A program made the translations under genes and the position numbers. Of a stretch of 64,000 bases of DNA, positions 61,573 to 64,000 are shown piece after piece; positions within the stretch are counted from its first letter, which is position 1, and every line of letters begins with the position of its first letter. Where the stretch lies: NCBI RefSeq assembly GCF_039535785.1, contig NZ_BAAAXV010000001.1:2170001-2234000 (forward strand), written 5' to 3'. This DNA comes from Nonomuraea helvata. GTDB lineage: Bacteria > Actinomycetota > Actinomycetes > Streptosporangiales > Streptosporangiaceae. Under the pieces are notes generated by a model. The model saw nothing but the letters and a program-made list of their open reading frames with translations. It was not told where the DNA came from and made no database searches.

Positions 61573-62868
61573 TCAGTCGTGGTCCTCGGCGGCCTGGTCG
61601 GTCTCCTCCTCCGGAGGCTTGGCGCGGCGCACCACGACGGTGCTGATGCGGTTGCGGCGGCCCGCCAGGCTCTCGGCGGTGAGCTTGAGCCCGGCCACCT
61701 CCGCCTGCGACCCGGCGATCGGCACCCGCCCGAGCGCGTGGGCGAGCAGCCCGCCCACGGTCTCCACGTCGTCCACGTCGATCTCCGTGTCGAACAGCTC
61801 GCCCAGCTCGTCGACGGGCATCCGGGCCGTCACCCGCATCCCGCCGTCGGGTGTGGACTCGACGCGGGGCGCCTCCTGGTCGTACTCGTCGGTGATCTCG
61901 CCGACGATCTCCTCCAGGACGTCCTCGATCGTGACGAGCCCGGCGGTGCCGCCGTACTCGTCGATGACGATGGCGATGTGGATCTGCCGGGCCTGCATCT
62001 CCCGCATGAGCTGGTCGATGGGCTTGCTCTCGGGCACGTACGCGGCCGGCCGCATGACCGACTCGACCGTCTCCTTGCCCCCGCCCTCGCCGGACTCGTG
62101 GATCTTGCGGGCGATGTCCTTGAGGTACGCCATGCCGATGACGTCGTCCTCGTTCTCGCCCACGACGGGAATGCGGGAGAACCCGCTGCGCAGCGCCAGC
62201 GACAGAGCCTGGCTGATCGTCTTGCCGCGTTCGATGTAGACCATGTCGGTGCGGGGGACCATGACCTCGCGCACCAGCGTGTCGCCCAGCTCGAAGACAG
62301 AGTGGATCATCTCGCGCTCGTCCGGCTCGATCACCCGGCGCTCCTCGGCCAGGTCGACCAGGTCGCGCAGCTCGGCCTCCGAGGTGAACGGCCCCTCGCG
62401 GAACCCCTTGCCGGGGGTCAGCGCGTTGCCGAGCAGGATGAGCAGCTTGGGCAGGGGGCCGAAGATGCGGGTCAGGCCGTACACGATGGGGGCGCTCGCC
62501 AGCGCGACCGGCTCGGCGTGCTGGCGCCCCAGGGTACGCGGCATGACGCCCACCACGACGTAGCTGATCACGATCATCACGACGGCGGCCCAGACGTACG
62601 CCCAGCCCTGGTCGTGCATGAGATCGATGAACAGCAGCGTCGCGATGACCGTGGCCACCAGCTCGCAGCTCAGCCTGAGCAGCAGGAGCAGATTGAGGTA
62701 GCGCGGCGGATCGTTGACGATGGCCTGCAGGCGCACGGCGCCCCGCCGGCCCTCGCGTACGTATTCCTCGGCACGCACCCTGGAGATGCGCGTCAGTGCC
62801 GTTTCCGCACTGGCGATCAGGCCACCGATGATCACGAGGGCGATGGCCGAAGGCAACCAGGCGTTCAC
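61573..62868 (-). CDS. hemolysin-family/CorC-like protein (CNNM plus CBS domains)
   Basis: 431 residues from GTG 62868, which overlaps the ybeY stop (GTGA). N-terminal CNNM/DUF21 membrane domain (about 1-150), a CBS pair (about 190-320: [20 protein letters not shown] and [19 protein letters not shown]), then the CorC_HlyC domain. Usually annotated as a hemolysin family protein; related proteins take part in Mg/Co efflux. Confidence 0.92.
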   Translation of the reverse strand: MNAWLPSAIALVIIGGLIASAETALTRISRVRAEEYVREGRRGAVRLQAIVNDPPRYLNLLLLLRLSCELVATVIATLLFIDLMHDQGWAYVWAAVVMIVISYVVVGVMPRTLGRQHAEPVALASAPIVYGLTRIFGPLPKLLILLGNALTPGKGFREGPFTSEAELRDLVDLAEERRVIEPDEREMIHSVFELGDTLVREVMVPRTDMVYIERGKTISQALSLALRSGFSRIPVVGENEDDVIGMAYLKDIARKIHESGEGGGKETVESVMRPAAYVPESKPIDQLMREMQARQIHIAIVIDEYGGTAGLVTIEDVLEEIVGEITDEYDQEAPRVESTPDGGMRVTARMPVDELGELFDTEIDVDDVETVGGLLAHALGRVPIAGSQAEVAGLKLTAESLAGRRNRISTVVVRRAKPPEEETDQAAEDHD

Positions 62869-63337
62869 CGCGTGTTGCGCACCTCCTGCCACGACTCGAG
62901 GAGCCGGGCCTGCAGGCCGAACATCTCCTTGTGCTCCTCCGGCTCGGCGTGGTCGTAGCCGAGCAGGTGGAGGATGCCGTGGGTGCACAGCAGCTCGAGC
63001 TCGTCGGCCGTGCTGTGGCCCGCCTCCTCGGCCTGCCTGGCGGCCACCTGCGGGCAGAGCACGACGTCGCCGAGCAGCGCCGGGTCAGTGGGGCTCTCCA
63101 GGTCGCCGCGCGCGCCTCCGCCGGGACGCAGCTCGTCCATCGGGAACGCCAGCACGTCGGTCGGGCCCGGCTCGCCCATCCACTTCTCGTGCAGCTCGGA
63201 CATGGCGTCCTCGTCGACCACCACGATGGAGAGCTCGGCGAGCGGGTTGATGCCCATCTCGCCGAGCACGTGGGTGGCCAGGGCGACGAGGCTCTCCTCG
63301 TCGACCCCGACGCCCGACTCGTTGTTGATCTCGATGC

Positions 63338-63341
<4 letters not shown>
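62865..63341 (-). CDS. ybeY: endoribonuclease YbeY
   Basis: 158 residues with the zinc motif [11 protein letters not shown] (H3xH5xH) near 118-128 and the N-terminal [22 protein letters not shown] single-strand RNase for 16S rRNA 3'-end maturation and rRNA quality control. It overlaps phoH (ATGA) and corC (GTGA). Confidence 0.96.

Positions 63342-64000
<659 letters not shown>

Overview
The window is high-GC (about 70%) actinobacterial chromosome. GTG starts are common, many genes overlap by ATGA, GTGA or TGATG, and several families present are actinobacterial (DUF5941, CU044_5270, DUF2630, DUF397/DUF5753, DUF6571-like). I infer a filamentous actinomycete, probably Streptosporangiales (Nonomuraea-like); the sequence alone does not prove this.

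Backbone. Both ends and the middle are conserved actinobacterial housekeeping genes on the minus strand: uppS-recO at the left edge, leuA in the middle (36.6-38.3 kb), and era-Nudix-CDA-like-lipoprotein-corC-ybeY-phoH at the right edge. Accessory and catabolic genes fill the space between.

Layout. 1.5-3.3 kb: an ISC-type mobile element with an IscB nuclease and an upstream structured omega RNA, inserted exactly before the start codon of a CDP-alcohol phosphatidyltransferase. 3.3-5.5 kb: that enzyme and a DUF5941 membrane partner. 5.7-7.1 kb: a secreted metzincin protease and a secreted unknown. 7.2-11.7 kb: a beta-glucan utilisation block with a secreted GH16 glucanase, an internally deleted 2OG dioxygenase, and a GH1 beta-glucosidase fused in frame to a LacI repressor. 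11.8-14.4 kb: Lrp regulator, arginine dihydrolase-like enzyme and ornithine aminotransferase, an apparent arginine-to-glutamate-semialdehyde route. 14.5-18.7 kb: ECF sigma with CU044_5270 partner, a methyltransferase and a PhoD-like phosphatase. 18.9-21.8 kb: a glutamate-dehydrogenase paralogue lacking a catalytic lysine, an MBL protein with altered metal ligands and a TetR. 22-29.7 kb: small secreted protein, trypsin-like protease, a three-gene oxidoreductase operon under a TetR with a multi-half-site operator, a PadR/membrane pair and a large unknown protein. 29.7-36.5 kb: a lower-GC accessory island with an ATPase/XRE-DUF5753/DUF397 module, a decayed AbiEii-like gene, a WXG100-like/large effector-like/lipoprotein cassette, an unknown gene and a decayed copy of the leuA 3' end. 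36.6-45.7 kb: leuA with a leucine-rich leader peptide, dimethylargininase, DUF2630, double GNAT, an MHS-family transporter, a two-component system, an orphan TAXI binding protein and a Mut7-C protein. 45.7-58.4 kb: a Ser/Thr kinase-WD40 protein, then the urea transporter urtABCDE diverging from urease ureABCFGD around a GlnR-like operator.

How the genes work together. The clearest modules are urea uptake plus hydrolysis under nitrogen control; beta-glucan depolymerisation outside the cell and disaccharide hydrolysis inside it, with the regulator tethered to the enzyme; arginine to ornithine to glutamate semialdehyde; and a sensor, response regulator, binding protein and transporter set for a carboxylate-like solute. 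The most unusual items are the IscB/omega RNA element with its ATGA junction, the GH1-LacI fusion, the WXG100-like cassette and the leuA 3'-end duplication. No rRNA, tRNA or CRISPR array was seen.
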